Assembly (NCBI GenBank): GCA_964020055.1
Contig: OZ026533.1
Coordinates: 1,041,046-1,105,045 of the forward strand
Reading direction: 5' to 3'
Source: G964020055 sp964020055
GTDB lineage: Bacteria > Pseudomonadota > Alphaproteobacteria > WRAU01 > Hepatincolaceae
DNA: 64,000 nt
The notes beneath the pieces are model-generated. The model ran no database searches, was not told the origin of the DNA, and worked only from the letters and a program-made list of their open reading frames with translations. Shown here piece after piece: positions 21,301-29,284 of this stretch (the first letter of the stretch is position 1; each line of letters begins with the position of its first letter). The position numbers were made by a program, and so were the translations under genes.

Positions 21301-23421
21301 TACCATGGTATAGTACAACAAAATCAAATAACCTATATAAATAACAATAGCAAAACAGAAATAGAAGAAAATAAAACTAACAATAAACAAATAGAAAAAA
21401 CATTTCTTCCTTTTGAAGGAATAATTTTAACAGATACCTTTAACTTAGACGAAACTCAAGATTTATCAGGAACAGAAAGCTTAACTTCTGAAGAATTCCT
21501 ACCAGAAAATTCAGATCGTATAAAAAAATTAAAAAGTAAAAAAATTAAAGTAATAATAGGTAACCCTCCATATTCAGCAGGCCAAAAATCTGCAAATGAT
21601 AATAACCAGAACTTAAAATATAAAAATTTAGATGCAGCTATTGCAAACAGTTATGTAAAATTATCAAAAGCTTCTTTAACAAATAGTATGTATGACAGTT
21701 ATATAAAAGCTATAAAATGGGCAAGTAACAAACTTAAAAATGAAAGTCAGGGTGTAATAGCCTTTGTAACCAATGGTTCTTTTTTAGACTCTACAGGTGC
21801 AGATGGTATGCGTAAAAGCTTAGAAAAAGAATTTAATAAAATTTATTGTTTTAATTTACGTGGTAATTTAAGAACTGCAGGAGAAAAAGCTAAAAAAGAG
21901 GGAACCAGTATATTTGGTAATGCAACTAGAACACCAGTTGCAATAACAATATTAGTTAAAAACCAAAGTTTAATTAAAAAAGAAGAAACAGAACAAAAAG
22001 CCCAAATTTTTTATTATGATATTGGCGATTATTTAACAACTAAACAGAAATTAGAAAAAATAGCTAACTTAAAAAGTATTAACAATTTAGACTTTCAAAA
22101 AATAATACCTAATGAAAATGCTGATTGGTTAAACCAAAGAAATAATCCCACTTATGAAAATTCTAATAATTTTATAACGTTAGGGGACAAAAACATAAAA
22201 CATAAGACTAAAGATAAACCTAACATTATTTTTAAAAACTATACTTTAGGTATTCAAACTAATAGAGATACCTGGGTATATAATTACAATTATAATAGTT
22301 TATGTACTAATGTTACAAATATGGTTAATTGTTATAATAGTCAAGTTGCTGAAATATATCCACAAATACAACAGCAAAATTTAAAAAGTAAAACAGAAAT
22401 AGAAAAATTTATAAATAACAGTATTAATTTAGATAAAACTAAAATTTCATGGACAGATACCTTTAAAAATGATTTACAAAAAAATATAACAAAACAATTT
22501 GATGCTAAAAATATACGTACAAGTACCTATAGGCCATTTTGCAAACAAAAACTATATTTTTCAAAAGATGCCAATCAAAGAACTTATCAACTACCTAATA
22601 TTTTTCCAGAAAAAAGGGCTAATAATTTAGCAATTGGTGTTACAGGTAAAAGTGCCCAAGAATTTAGTTGTTTTATTGTTAATGAAATACCTTGTTATGA
22701 TGCTATAACAAAAGCCCAATGGTTCCCAATGTATTTATATAAAAAACAAGAAAAACAAAACACATTATTTGAACCTAGCTACCAAACTTACGAAAAAGAA
22801 GATGCTATAGTAGATGAAACATTAATATTTGTGCAAAATAAATATAAGAACCAAACAATCACAAAAGATAGTATTTTTTATTATATATATGGTATTTTAC
22901 ATAGCCCACAATACAAAGAAGATTATGAGTTTTATATAACTAAAGAAATACCTAAAATTCCCTTTGTGAACAGTTATGAAGACTTTAAAAAGTTTGAAAA
23001 AGCAGGTAGAGAACTTTCAACTTTACATTTAATGTATGAAGAAGATGTATATTTAGATGAAAAATTAGTAAATATAGAAATAAAAGAACATAAAAACATA
23101 AACAAAGAAGACTTATATAAGGTAAAGAAAATAAAATTTGCTTCTAAAAATGATAAATCAACCATTATATTTAATAATTATATAACAATTTCAAATATAC
23201 AAGAAGATGCTTATAAATATAAAGTAAATGGAAAAAGCCCAGTAGAGTGGTTATTAGATAGGTATCAAGTAACAATAAATAAAGATAGCTTAATTGAAAA
23301 TAATCCAAATTTTTATTCTGAAGATAAAAAATATATATTTAATTTATTGCTAAAACTAATAAATATATCAATAGAAAGCGTAAAAATAATTAATAATTTA
23401 CCAAAGTTAAAAGTAGAATAA
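18391..23421 (+). CDS. Single-chain Type ISP-like restriction-modification enzyme (Mrr-like nuclease, helicase, N6-adenine methyltransferase)
   Basis: 1676 residues combining restriction and modification in one chain, the plan of LlaGI/LlaBIII-type (Type ISP) enzymes. In order: an Mrr-like PD-(D/E)XK nuclease with GIDLV (Asp63) and QCK (78-80); a superfamily 2 translocase with Walker A ACGSGKT (195-201), DEAH (334-337), TATPR (371-375) and a motif VI region QAVGRVMR; a helical coupler; a gamma-type adenine methyltransferase with DPFTGTGTF (919-927) and NPPY (1058-1061); and a long C-terminal region (~1250-1676) expected to recognise the target. All core motifs look intact and the frame is unbroken. 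It lies 40 bp after glmU and just before dapB, with no partner or transposase gene, so it looks like a stand-alone insertion between core genes. Target site unknown. Confidence 0.92.
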   Translation: MNKLDEILNRFKQATNGIRDKGTLFEELIYLYIQKDPIYVDRFSEVWRWKDFPHTKGSDIGIDLVAKEKNLDGYCAIQCKFHEDIKTKISKAEIDSFLSASGKSIYSTRLIVSTTDSWSNNAEETIQNQQIPVSRIGKIDLLNSAINWDECDFLAQDEDKLVLKDKLTLRPHQIEALKAVTQGLQQEDRGKLIMACGSGKTFTSLKIMENSTKKGDLILFLVPSLSLLDQSLRSWLEQTEDNLVPFVVCSDSKVGKNKNNTKLSYDEEDINMVDLPYPATTSAKNLALQINKIQIDEAYKNSKIVIFSTYQSVEIIQQAQLNYNLKEIDLAICDEAHRTTGYNKTKDAKASHFRIIHHNSNIQVNKRLYMTATPRIYTESAKTKANNNQIDITSMDDETIYGKELYGLSFGKAVEQGLLTDYKVLVFAIGKEHISQYLQNDDNTSALPIEDRGKIVGCYQTILKELIDQHVNSENSFNSKNILKEELSQEIPMKRLIAFMPDIESSRNYASAYDNIDINNSNKYMNVFSNTIETYKANIKNTIHNNSKEVCCNVHHIDGTMNALEKKDLVSWLAEEVEENECKILNNVRCLSEGLDVPSLDGIVFIGSRKSQIDIIQAVGRVMRKSQGKKYGYIIIPIVVAEGVDPEVVLENDKQYDTIWYVAQALRAHDERFDAMINQIALNEDKPDQFRVFGKGIGKKTKEKIEERSQLPLTEIENKIFAKLVEKCGNKQYWAVWAKDIADIAKYHITEIQTILSTHEDAKTEFNKFLQNLHSNINNAVSKDEAIEMLAQHVITKPIFDALFEDSKFTEHNPVSKDLQNVVEKLQKYNIQKESQKLQKFYNSMIQRVKGIDNAEGKQKIIIDLYDNFFKAAFPRMSEKLGIVYTPVEVVDFIIQSVEDVLQQEFQSSLNDKNVNILDPFTGTGTFLVRLLQSGLITTSNLPYKYQNEIFANEIVLLAYYIASINIETTYHGIVQQNQITYINNNSKTEIEENKTNNKQIEKTFLPFEGIILTDTFNLDETQDLSGTESLTSEEFLPENSDRIKKLKSKKIKVIIGNPPYSAGQKSANDNNQNLKYKNLDAAIANSYVKLSKASLTNSMYDSYIKAIKWASNKLKNESQGVIAFVTNGSFLDSTGADGMRKSLEKEFNKIYCFNLRGNLRTAGEKAKKEGTSIFGNATRTPVAITILVKNQSLIKKEETEQKAQIFYYDIGDYLTTKQKLEKIANLKSINNLDFQKIIPNENADWLNQRNNPTYENSNNFITLGDKNIKHKTKDKPNIIFKNYTLGIQTNRDTWVYNYNYNSLCTNVTNMVNCYNSQVAEIYPQIQQQNLKSKTEIEKFINNSINLDKTKISWTDTFKNDLQKNITKQFDAKNIRTSTYRPFCKQKLYFSKDANQRTYQLPNIFPEKRANNLAIGVTGKSAQEFSCFIVNEIPCYDAITKAQWFPMYLYKKQEKQNTLFEPSYQTYEKEDAIVDETLIFVQNKYKNQTITKDSIFYYIYGILHSPQYKEDYEFYITKEIPKIPFVNSYEDFKKFEKAGRELSTLHLMYEEDVYLDEKLVNIEIKEHKNINKEDLYKVKKIKFASKNDKSTIIFNNYITISNIQEDAYKYKVNGKSPVEWLLDRYQVTINKDSLIENNPNFYSEDKKYIFNLLLKLINISIESVKIINNLPKLKVE

Positions 23422-23432
23422 TATAAACATTT

Positions 23433-23462
23433 AAGAATTGAAGAATTAAAGAATTAAAGAAT
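23433..23462 (+). repeat. 8-bp tandem repeat directly upstream of dapB
   Basis: AAGAATTG, AAGAATTA, AAGAATTA, then AAGAAT: almost four copies of an 8-mer ending at the base before the dapB ATG. It occupies the whole ribosome-binding region, and the only SD-like signal is the repeated AAGA. Confidence 0.9.
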
Positions 23463-24212
23463 ATGAAAAAGAAAATAGGGATAATAGGTAAAACAGGTAG
23501 AATGGGTAGCTTGTTAGTTAATGAAATTGAAAAAAGCTCTCATTTTGCAAATGGTTTAGGTTTTTCTTTAGAGACAGAAAAAGAAATACCATTAGAGAAT
23601 GTATTTTCAGATAATGATTATATTATAGATTTTTCAAATGCAGGTTTGCTTCCTAAAACGTTAAGTATTGCATTAGAAAATCCTAAACCAATTCTTATTT
23701 GTACAACAGGCTTTGAAGAAAAAGATTTACCAGATTTACAAAAGTTAGTAACAAAAACAATAGTTTTAATTGCATCTAACACAAGTATAAGTGCTTTTTT
23801 GCAAAGGTATTTGGTTAAGAAAGTAGCTGAAGTATTAGGGTCTGAATATTCTATAGATATAATAGAAAAACACCATATAAATAAAGTAGATATTCCATCT
23901 GGAACAGCTGCAACTTTAATATCAGATATTAAAAATATTAAAGAAAATAGGTTTAAGCAAATATATGAAGCAGAAATTTTAACAGCAGGTAAAAGAAAAC
24001 CAAATACAATAGCTATAAATGTCCATAGAACGGGCAATATTGTAGGAGAACATGAAGTTATTTTTAATAGTGAAGAAGATATGATATCAATAAATCATAT
24101 AGTTCATAATAGAAATGTATTTGCCAAAGGAGCATTGAAAATAATAGAATTTTTAGAAAAAAGCAAACTCAAAAATGGGTTATATTCCATGAAAGATATA
24201 TTAAAAATATAA
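23463..24212 (+). CDS. dapB: 4-hydroxy-tetrahydrodipicolinate reductase
   Basis: NAD(P)H-dependent step from hydroxytetrahydrodipicolinate to tetrahydrodipicolinate on the way to diaminopimelate and lysine. It is 249 residues, slightly short but complete. The nucleotide-binding start IGIIGKTGRMGS (5-16), the active-site segment EKHHINKVDIPSGTA (135-149) with the catalytic His and Lys, and the C-terminal AKGALKIIEFL are visible. It is separated from the following asd operon by 252 bp, so it may be a separate unit. The tandem repeat at its start codon is unusual. Confidence 0.95.
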   Translation: MKKKIGIIGKTGRMGSLLVNEIEKSSHFANGLGFSLETEKEIPLENVFSDNDYIIDFSNAGLLPKTLSIALENPKPILICTTGFEEKDLPDLQKLVTKTIVLIASNTSISAFLQRYLVKKVAEVLGSEYSIDIIEKHHINKVDIPSGTAATLISDIKNIKENRFKQIYEAEILTAGKRKPNTIAINVHRTGNIVGEHEVIFNSEEDMISINHIVHNRNVFAKGALKIIEFLEKSKLKNGLYSMKDILKI

Positions 24213-24464
24213 AGACAACAATAATTTTATGTTGTATACTCTACTTTAAATTGTACATTTATTTTAAAACAATAAGATCTAAAAATGGTTCAAAAGTATT
24301 TTTTTGAAATTTATTCTTATGTAAAAACTTCTCAAGTTTTCTCAAGTCGAAAGCGACCTTGCTGTCGCCCAAATCTATAATTACCACACTTATATATAAT
24401 TAAATATATTTAATGTATTTAATCCACTATCAATACTATTGTTTATTATTAAAGGAATATTCAC
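24213..24464 (+). promoter_or_regulatory. Spacer/leader upstream of the asd-lysC operon with alternative hairpins
   Basis: A weak dapB hairpin, ACAACA (24215-24220) with TGTTGT (24230-24235), comes first. Further on is a locally GC-richer patch in which GCGAC (24353-24357) can pair with GTCGC (24364-24368). Its CGAC (24354-24357) can instead pair with GTCG (24346-24349), so the two hairpins exclude each other. Just before it TTCTCAAG occurs twice. This resembles a switching leader, but it matches no riboswitch class that I can recognise; a lysine riboswitch (about 170 nt with a conserved core) is not evident. Confidence 0.4.
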
Positions 24465-25469
24465 ATGAAAATACCTGTTGCTATTTTAGGAGCTACTGGT
24501 GTAGTTGGGCAAAAAGCTATTGCCTTGTTATCACAAAAAACTAAATTTGAAATTATTGAACTTGTTGCATCTGATGCTAAAATTGGTAAAATTTTCAAAG
24601 ATGTTTGTGATTGGAGAGAGCCATTAACACCTCTTCCTGATGCAGTTTCAAAAATCAAATTAAGTGATCCAAAACAATTAAAAGCTAAATATATTATTTC
24701 TTGTTTACCAACAGATATTGCAAATATTCTAGAGCCAGCATTAGCAAAACAAGGAAAATTCATTTTTTCCAATGCTTCGTCTTTTCGTATGGAAAAAAAT
24801 GTGCCTCTTTTGATTCCAGAAATCAATACAGATCATTTGAATTTAATAAAAAATCAAATTACAGAAGGTAAAATCATAACCAATCCTAATTGTTCAGCTG
24901 TTGGTGTGTGTTTAGCAATAGCTCCTTTGATGAATTTAGAAGCTATAGAGCATATTAGTATAGTTACTATGCAGTCTTTAAGTGGGGCGGGTTATCCTGG
25001 TGTATCATCTTTAGATATTTTAAGTAATACAATACCCCATATACCTGATGAAGCAAATAAATTAACAGAAGAAACTAAAAAGATTTTAGGTGAAATTGTA
25101 AAGCCAGCTGATTTTGATATAACAACTCATGTACATAGAGTACCTGTGTTTTATGGACATAGCATTACTTTACATATAATGTTTAAAGACAATGTAAAAA
25201 TAGATGATGTAAAGTTAGCATATAAGGAATGGAATATGAATAAATCTAATATTTTTGTATTGCATGATAAATTAGGTAGACCACAAAGCATTAGAGACTT
25301 AACCCATGACGATATGCGAGTTCACATAGGGCATATTTTTCAAGGTGATAAAAAAAATATGATTGGTTTAGTATCTTTAACACATAATTTAGTTAGAGGA
25401 GCAGCAGGTGCAGCAATAACAAATATGGAAACTTTCATAGCACATTGTGGAGTTAATAATGAGTTGTAA
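24465..25469 (+). CDS. asd: Aspartate-semialdehyde dehydrogenase, archaeal/fungal-like type
   Basis: Reduces aspartyl phosphate to aspartate semialdehyde, the branch point for lysine/DAP, threonine and methionine. It has 334 residues. The NADP-binding start is VAILGATGVVGQKAI (5-19). The nucleophile Cys143 lies in NPNCSAVGVCLAIAPL, and the substrate-binding region is VTMQSLSGAGYPGV followed by HVHRVPVFYGHS. The wording around these motifs resembles the archaeal/fungal ASADH group more than the common proteobacterial one. It heads the operon and overlaps lysC by 11 bp. Confidence 0.93.
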   Translation: MKIPVAILGATGVVGQKAIALLSQKTKFEIIELVASDAKIGKIFKDVCDWREPLTPLPDAVSKIKLSDPKQLKAKYIISCLPTDIANILEPALAKQGKFIFSNASSFRMEKNVPLLIPEINTDHLNLIKNQITEGKIITNPNCSAVGVCLAIAPLMNLEAIEHISIVTMQSLSGAGYPGVSSLDILSNTIPHIPDEANKLTEETKKILGEIVKPADFDITTHVHRVPVFYGHSITLHIMFKDNVKIDDVKLAYKEWNMNKSNIFVLHDKLGRPQSIRDLTHDDMRVHIGHIFQGDKKNMIGLVSLTHNLVRGAAGAAITNMETFIAHCGVNNEL

Positions 25470-26787
25470 AATTGTAGCTAAATTTGGGGGTAGTAGTGTA
25501 AAAACTGCCGAAAATATAAAAAAAGTCGCTAATATTATTGAAAAAAATCCTTCTATAAAGGTAGTAGTAGTAAGTGCTGTTGGTGGTATTACAGATTTAC
25601 TTGTAGAATTTACTAAATCTGATTTTCAAAAACAAAAACAAATAGCTCAAGAAATTCTAAAAATACATTTAGATATAATTCAAGAATTATCTCTTCCATT
25701 ACAAGAAAAAATAGAAGATGAAATAAATAGGCTTTTTAAAACCAATGTATTTAATGCTCAATCGTTAGATCATATAGTTTCATTAGGAGAGGATTTATCT
25801 TCAATAATTATAGCTAATTATTTTAATTTTAAGAATATAAAAACTTTACATGTAGATTCTCGTTCGTTGATAGTAACAGATGATAATTATGGAAATGCAA
25901 CCCCACAAATAGATCTTATAAGAGAAAAAAGTTTTCCAAACACTCTTTTTGTAACACAAGGTTTTGTAGGTGCAGATGAAAATAAAAATACAACTGTTTT
26001 AGGTAGGGGAGGAAGTGATTACAGTGCTGCACTTATTGCAGAAGCAATTAATGCAGATGAAGTTTTGATTTATACAGATGTTGCTGGTGTTTATACAAGT
26101 GATCCAAGGTATATTCAAAATACTAAGCCTATAGATGAAATTAGTTTTCAAGAAATAGCTGAAATGGCCAATTTTGGAGCTAAAGTATTGCATCCTACAA
26201 CTTTAGAACCATGTATAAGAAAAAATATTAACATAAGAATTTTATCTACTTTTGAGCCAGAAAAAAAAGGAACTTTAATACAAACTAGTAAAATAAATCC
26301 GATTACAAATCATGCATCAATAAGAGCTATAACTGTAAGATCTAATCAATTTTTAGTTACAATAAAGAGTTTGAAGATGATTAATGCTTATGGTTTTTTA
26401 GCTAATATTTTTACGATTCTATCTGATAATAAAATAAGTATAGATCTTATAACAACAAGTGAAGCAAGTGTAAGCTTAACAATTGATAATAATATGACTT
26501 CCTGTGTAAGTAACCCATTCAAAGAAAATAATGAATTATTACAAAAGTTAAAACAATTTGCAGAAATTTCTATTGAAGACGATTTAACATTAATTTCAGT
26601 AGTAGGAAATGGCCTAACAATTCCAGGTACAATACAAAAAATATTGAAAGTTATAGAGTCTTATAAAATAAGATTAATTTGTTATGGAGCAAGTAATTCA
26701 AGTATAGGAATTTTAGTTCAAAAAGATAAAGCCTATGAAATGGCAAATTTATTACATCAACATTTATTAGGAGAAAACAATGTTTGA
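25459..26787 (+). CDS. lysC: Aspartate kinase
   Basis: Phosphorylates aspartate, the first step of the DAP/lysine pathway. It is 442 residues from ATG 25459. GGAG at 25449-25452 is well spaced for this start; an in-frame GTG at 25447 is less likely. The kinase domain has KFGGSSVKTAENIKKV, the FVTQGFVGAD segment, GRGGSDYSAALIAEAINADEV and TDVAGVYTSDPR. The C-terminal ~150 residues form ACT-type regulatory domains (VTIKSLKMINAYGFLANIF; ISVVGNGLTIPGT), so feedback control by an amino acid is likely. It overlaps asd upstream by 11 bp and the aminotransferase downstream by 8 bp. Confidence 0.95.
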   Translation: MSCKIVAKFGGSSVKTAENIKKVANIIEKNPSIKVVVVSAVGGITDLLVEFTKSDFQKQKQIAQEILKIHLDIIQELSLPLQEKIEDEINRLFKTNVFNAQSLDHIVSLGEDLSSIIIANYFNFKNIKTLHVDSRSLIVTDDNYGNATPQIDLIREKSFPNTLFVTQGFVGADENKNTTVLGRGGSDYSAALIAEAINADEVLIYTDVAGVYTSDPRYIQNTKPIDEISFQEIAEMANFGAKVLHPTTLEPCIRKNINIRILSTFEPEKKGTLIQTSKINPITNHASIRAITVRSNQFLVTIKSLKMINAYGFLANIFTILSDNKISIDLITTSEASVSLTIDNNMTSCVSNPFKENNELLQKLKQFAEISIEDDLTLISVVGNGLTIPGTIQKILKVIESYKIRLICYGASNSSIGILVQKDKAYEMANLLHQHLLGENNV

Positions 26788-27652
26788 TAATTTAGAAGGA
26801 TACATATGGATTGATGGAGAGTTAAAAAAATGGTCAGATGCTAAAATACATGTAATGACACATGGTTTACATTATGCAAGTAGTGTTTTTGAAGGTATAA
26901 GATCATACAATGGTAAAATTTTTAAAGCTAAAGAACACTATGAAAGATTGCAGGCATCAGCGAATTATTTAGGTTTCAAAGTACCATACACAGTTGAACA
27001 ATTAGAAGAAGCAACACAATTATTGATAAAAAAAGGTAACTATAACGAGCCCTATATAAGAGCTTTTGCTTTTTGTGGAAGTAAAGTAATGTCTGTTTCT
27101 CATAAATTATCAGATGTTCATTGTGTGATTGGAATGTGGGAACGCCCAGTATTTTTTCCTGAAAAAGTTTATAAAGAAGGGATAAGTATGAATATTTCTA
27201 ATTGGCAAAGACCAGATCCAAATACAGCTCCTGTACATAGTAAAGCTGCAGGTCTGTATATGATTTCATCTTTGAGTAAAACTAATGCAGAAAAAGAAGG
27301 TTTTGATGATGCTTTGATGTTAGATTATAAAGGTGATATAGCAGAAGCAAGTAGTTCTAATATTTTTTTAGTTATAGATGGAAAATTATACACACCAAAG
27401 CCAACTTGTTTTTTAAATGGAATTACAAGGTTAACCTGTATTGATATTGCAAAAGAACTAAAAATAGATGTTATAGAAAAAACTTTAACTTTGAGTGATT
27501 TAGAAAAAGCTCAAGAAGTTTTTTTAACAGGCACAGCAATTGAAATATTACCAGTTGGAAGTGTAAAAGATAAAGACAAAAAATGGACTTTTACACCAGG
27601 AAAAATAACTTTTGCAATTCATGAAAAATATAAAGTCATAACAAGAAATTAA
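26780..27652 (+). CDS. ilvE: Branched-chain-type (fold IV) aminotransferase within the lysine operon
   Basis: PLP-dependent class IV aminotransferase, 290 residues. Family features are THGLHYASSVFEGIRSY, the PLP lysine Lys155 in PVHSKAAGLYM, the AEASSSNIFLV segment and FLTGTAIEILPVGSV near the end. Sequence alone calls it IlvE. However, it is embedded between lysC (8-bp overlap) and dapA (10-bp gap), and no dapC/argD-type aminotransferase is in the window. I infer it may supply the N-succinyl-DAP aminotransferase step, or allow use of imported branched-chain amino or keto acids. Family assignment is firm; physiological role is open. Confidence 0.85.
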   Translation: MFDNLEGYIWIDGELKKWSDAKIHVMTHGLHYASSVFEGIRSYNGKIFKAKEHYERLQASANYLGFKVPYTVEQLEEATQLLIKKGNYNEPYIRAFAFCGSKVMSVSHKLSDVHCVIGMWERPVFFPEKVYKEGISMNISNWQRPDPNTAPVHSKAAGLYMISSLSKTNAEKEGFDDALMLDYKGDIAEASSSNIFLVIDGKLYTPKPTCFLNGITRLTCIDIAKELKIDVIEKTLTLSDLEKAQEVFLTGTAIEILPVGSVKDKDKKWTFTPGKITFAIHEKYKVITRN

Positions 27653-27662
27653 AAGGTTAAAT

Positions 27663-28535
27663 ATGGAAAATCAAATATTATATACAGCATTAGTTACTCC
27701 TTTTAGCAAAGATGGAAAAAGTATCGATTACAAGTCTTTAGAAAATATATTAAAACTACAAGAAAAAGCAAGTAATGGTATTTTACTATTAGGTAGTACA
27801 GGTGAAAGCTTATCTATGTCTTTTGAAGAAAAAAAAGAAATCATGAAATTTGCATGTAATTTGAAACTTAATACTCAAATAATGGTAGGAGTTCCAAATC
27901 ATAATTTACAAGAAGCAATAGCTTGGATAGAATTTTGTAATTCATTGCCAATTAGTGGTTACTTATGTGCAACTCCTCTTTATACAAAACCTGGCATACT
28001 GGGACAGATAAAATGGTTTGAAACATTATTAAATAAAGCACATCATAAAGTTATGCTTTACAATATCCCAGGAAGAACCGCAGTTAAATTGTATTCTGAA
28101 GTTGTAAAAGAATTAGCACCACATGATAAATTTATATCAATAAAAGATTGTGGTGGTAGTGTAGAAAGTTTTATGGAATATAAACTTATAGCACCATCTA
28201 TAAAAATATATTGTGGAGACGATTACTTGTTACCTTCTTTAGTTGGTATTGGTGCTTTTGGGTCTGTGTCTATTGCATCTAATGCATGGCCTTTTGCTTT
28301 CAAAGTACATATAGAAAATGTTTTAAATGGTATAAAAGATAATCATGATAGAACTTGGTGGAATGCTACTCATGCTTTATTTAAAGCAAGTAATCCAATA
28401 CCAATTAAGGCATTAATGAAATATAAGGGTTTGATAACAGAAGATGCTGTTCGCCTACCATTATGTAAAGAAGATTTAGATAGTGTATCTGATCTTATTA
28501 AATTTGATAACGTTATAGAAAATTTTGAGGTTTAA
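27663..28535 (+). CDS. dapA: 4-hydroxy-tetrahydrodipicolinate synthase
   Basis: Condenses pyruvate with aspartate semialdehyde, the committed step to DAP. It is 290 residues, a TIM barrel. Schiff-base Lys161 (ISIKDCGGS) and Tyr133 with Arg138 (MLYNIPGRTAV) sit at the same positions as in the E. coli enzyme, and the GSTGES loop is at 44-49. The ATG has AAGG upstream. Its stop TAA is followed immediately by the dapD ATG, with zero spacing. Confidence 0.97.
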   Translation: MENQILYTALVTPFSKDGKSIDYKSLENILKLQEKASNGILLLGSTGESLSMSFEEKKEIMKFACNLKLNTQIMVGVPNHNLQEAIAWIEFCNSLPISGYLCATPLYTKPGILGQIKWFETLLNKAHHKVMLYNIPGRTAVKLYSEVVKELAPHDKFISIKDCGGSVESFMEYKLIAPSIKIYCGDDYLLPSLVGIGAFGSVSIASNAWPFAFKVHIENVLNGIKDNHDRTWWNATHALFKASNPIPIKALMKYKGLITEDAVRLPLCKEDLDSVSDLIKFDNVIENFEV

Positions 28536-29270
28536 ATGAACAATATAGATTTTTTGAAAAAGTTAGAATCTGGTGAACTTAGAGCAGCTCACTTTGAAAA
28601 TGGAAAATGGCATGTAAATCAAGAAGTAAAACAAAGAATACTAGAAGTATTTAAAACTTCAAAAATAGCGTCATTCAAAGATGGTTTTTTAGATAAAGCA
28701 GATTTGTATACTCAAACTTTTGATATAGATAAAAATATTAGACTAGTACCAGGTGGCAGCTCTGTAAGAGCAGGTGCATATATAGGTAAAAATGTAATTA
28801 TAATGCCTCCATCTTATGTGAATATAGGTGCATATATAGGAGAAGAGACAATGGTAGATAGTCATGTTTTAGTTGGTTCTTGTGCACAAATTGGTAAAAG
28901 AATACATCTTTCAGCAGGAGTGCAAATAGGAGGAGTTTTAGAGCCTATAGGTAGTTGTCCTAACATTATAGAAGATGATTGTTTTATTGGAGCAAATGTA
29001 GTTATAGTAGAAGGTATTTTAATTAGAAAAAAAGCTATAATAGCACCTGGTGTAACCCTATCAAAATCTATACCTATTTATGATATTGTAAATAGTAAAA
29101 TGTTAAAAGGTGAAATACCTGAAAATGCAGTAGTTGTTCCTGGTAGCAGAGCAATAAAACAAACTGAATTTACAAAAGAAAATAATTTAAGTTTAAACTG
29201 TGCAGTTATTATTAAATATAGAGATGAAAAAACAAATAGTTCGCTAGAGCTAGAAGATTTATTAAGATAA
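28536..29270 (+). CDS. dapD: Tetrahydrodipicolinate N-succinyltransferase
   Basis: Adds succinyl from succinyl-CoA to tetrahydrodipicolinate, committing the cell to the succinylase variant of the DAP pathway. It is 244 residues, a left-handed beta-helix trimer. Signature stretches: RLVPGGSSVRAGAYIG, MPPSYVNIGAYIGEETMVDSHVLVGSCAQIG, HLSAGVQIGGVLEPIG. It is somewhat shorter than the 274-residue E. coli protein at its N terminus. It starts directly at the dapA stop, so translation is coupled. Confidence 0.94.
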   Translation: MNNIDFLKKLESGELRAAHFENGKWHVNQEVKQRILEVFKTSKIASFKDGFLDKADLYTQTFDIDKNIRLVPGGSSVRAGAYIGKNVIIMPPSYVNIGAYIGEETMVDSHVLVGSCAQIGKRIHLSAGVQIGGVLEPIGSCPNIIEDDCFIGANVVIVEGILIRKKAIIAPGVTLSKSIPIYDIVNSKMLKGEIPENAVVVPGSRAIKQTEFTKENNLSLNCAVIIKYRDEKTNSSLELEDLLR

Positions 29271-29284
29271 TTTTAAGGTGTAAT

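Noticed and set aside
23433..23462. CRISPR-like repeat
   Set aside because: The 8-bp units are contiguous, without spacers, and no cas genes are present.
23618..24037. 139-codon frame antisense to dapB
   Set aside because: dapB is well supported by motifs, and the antisense product resembles nothing known.
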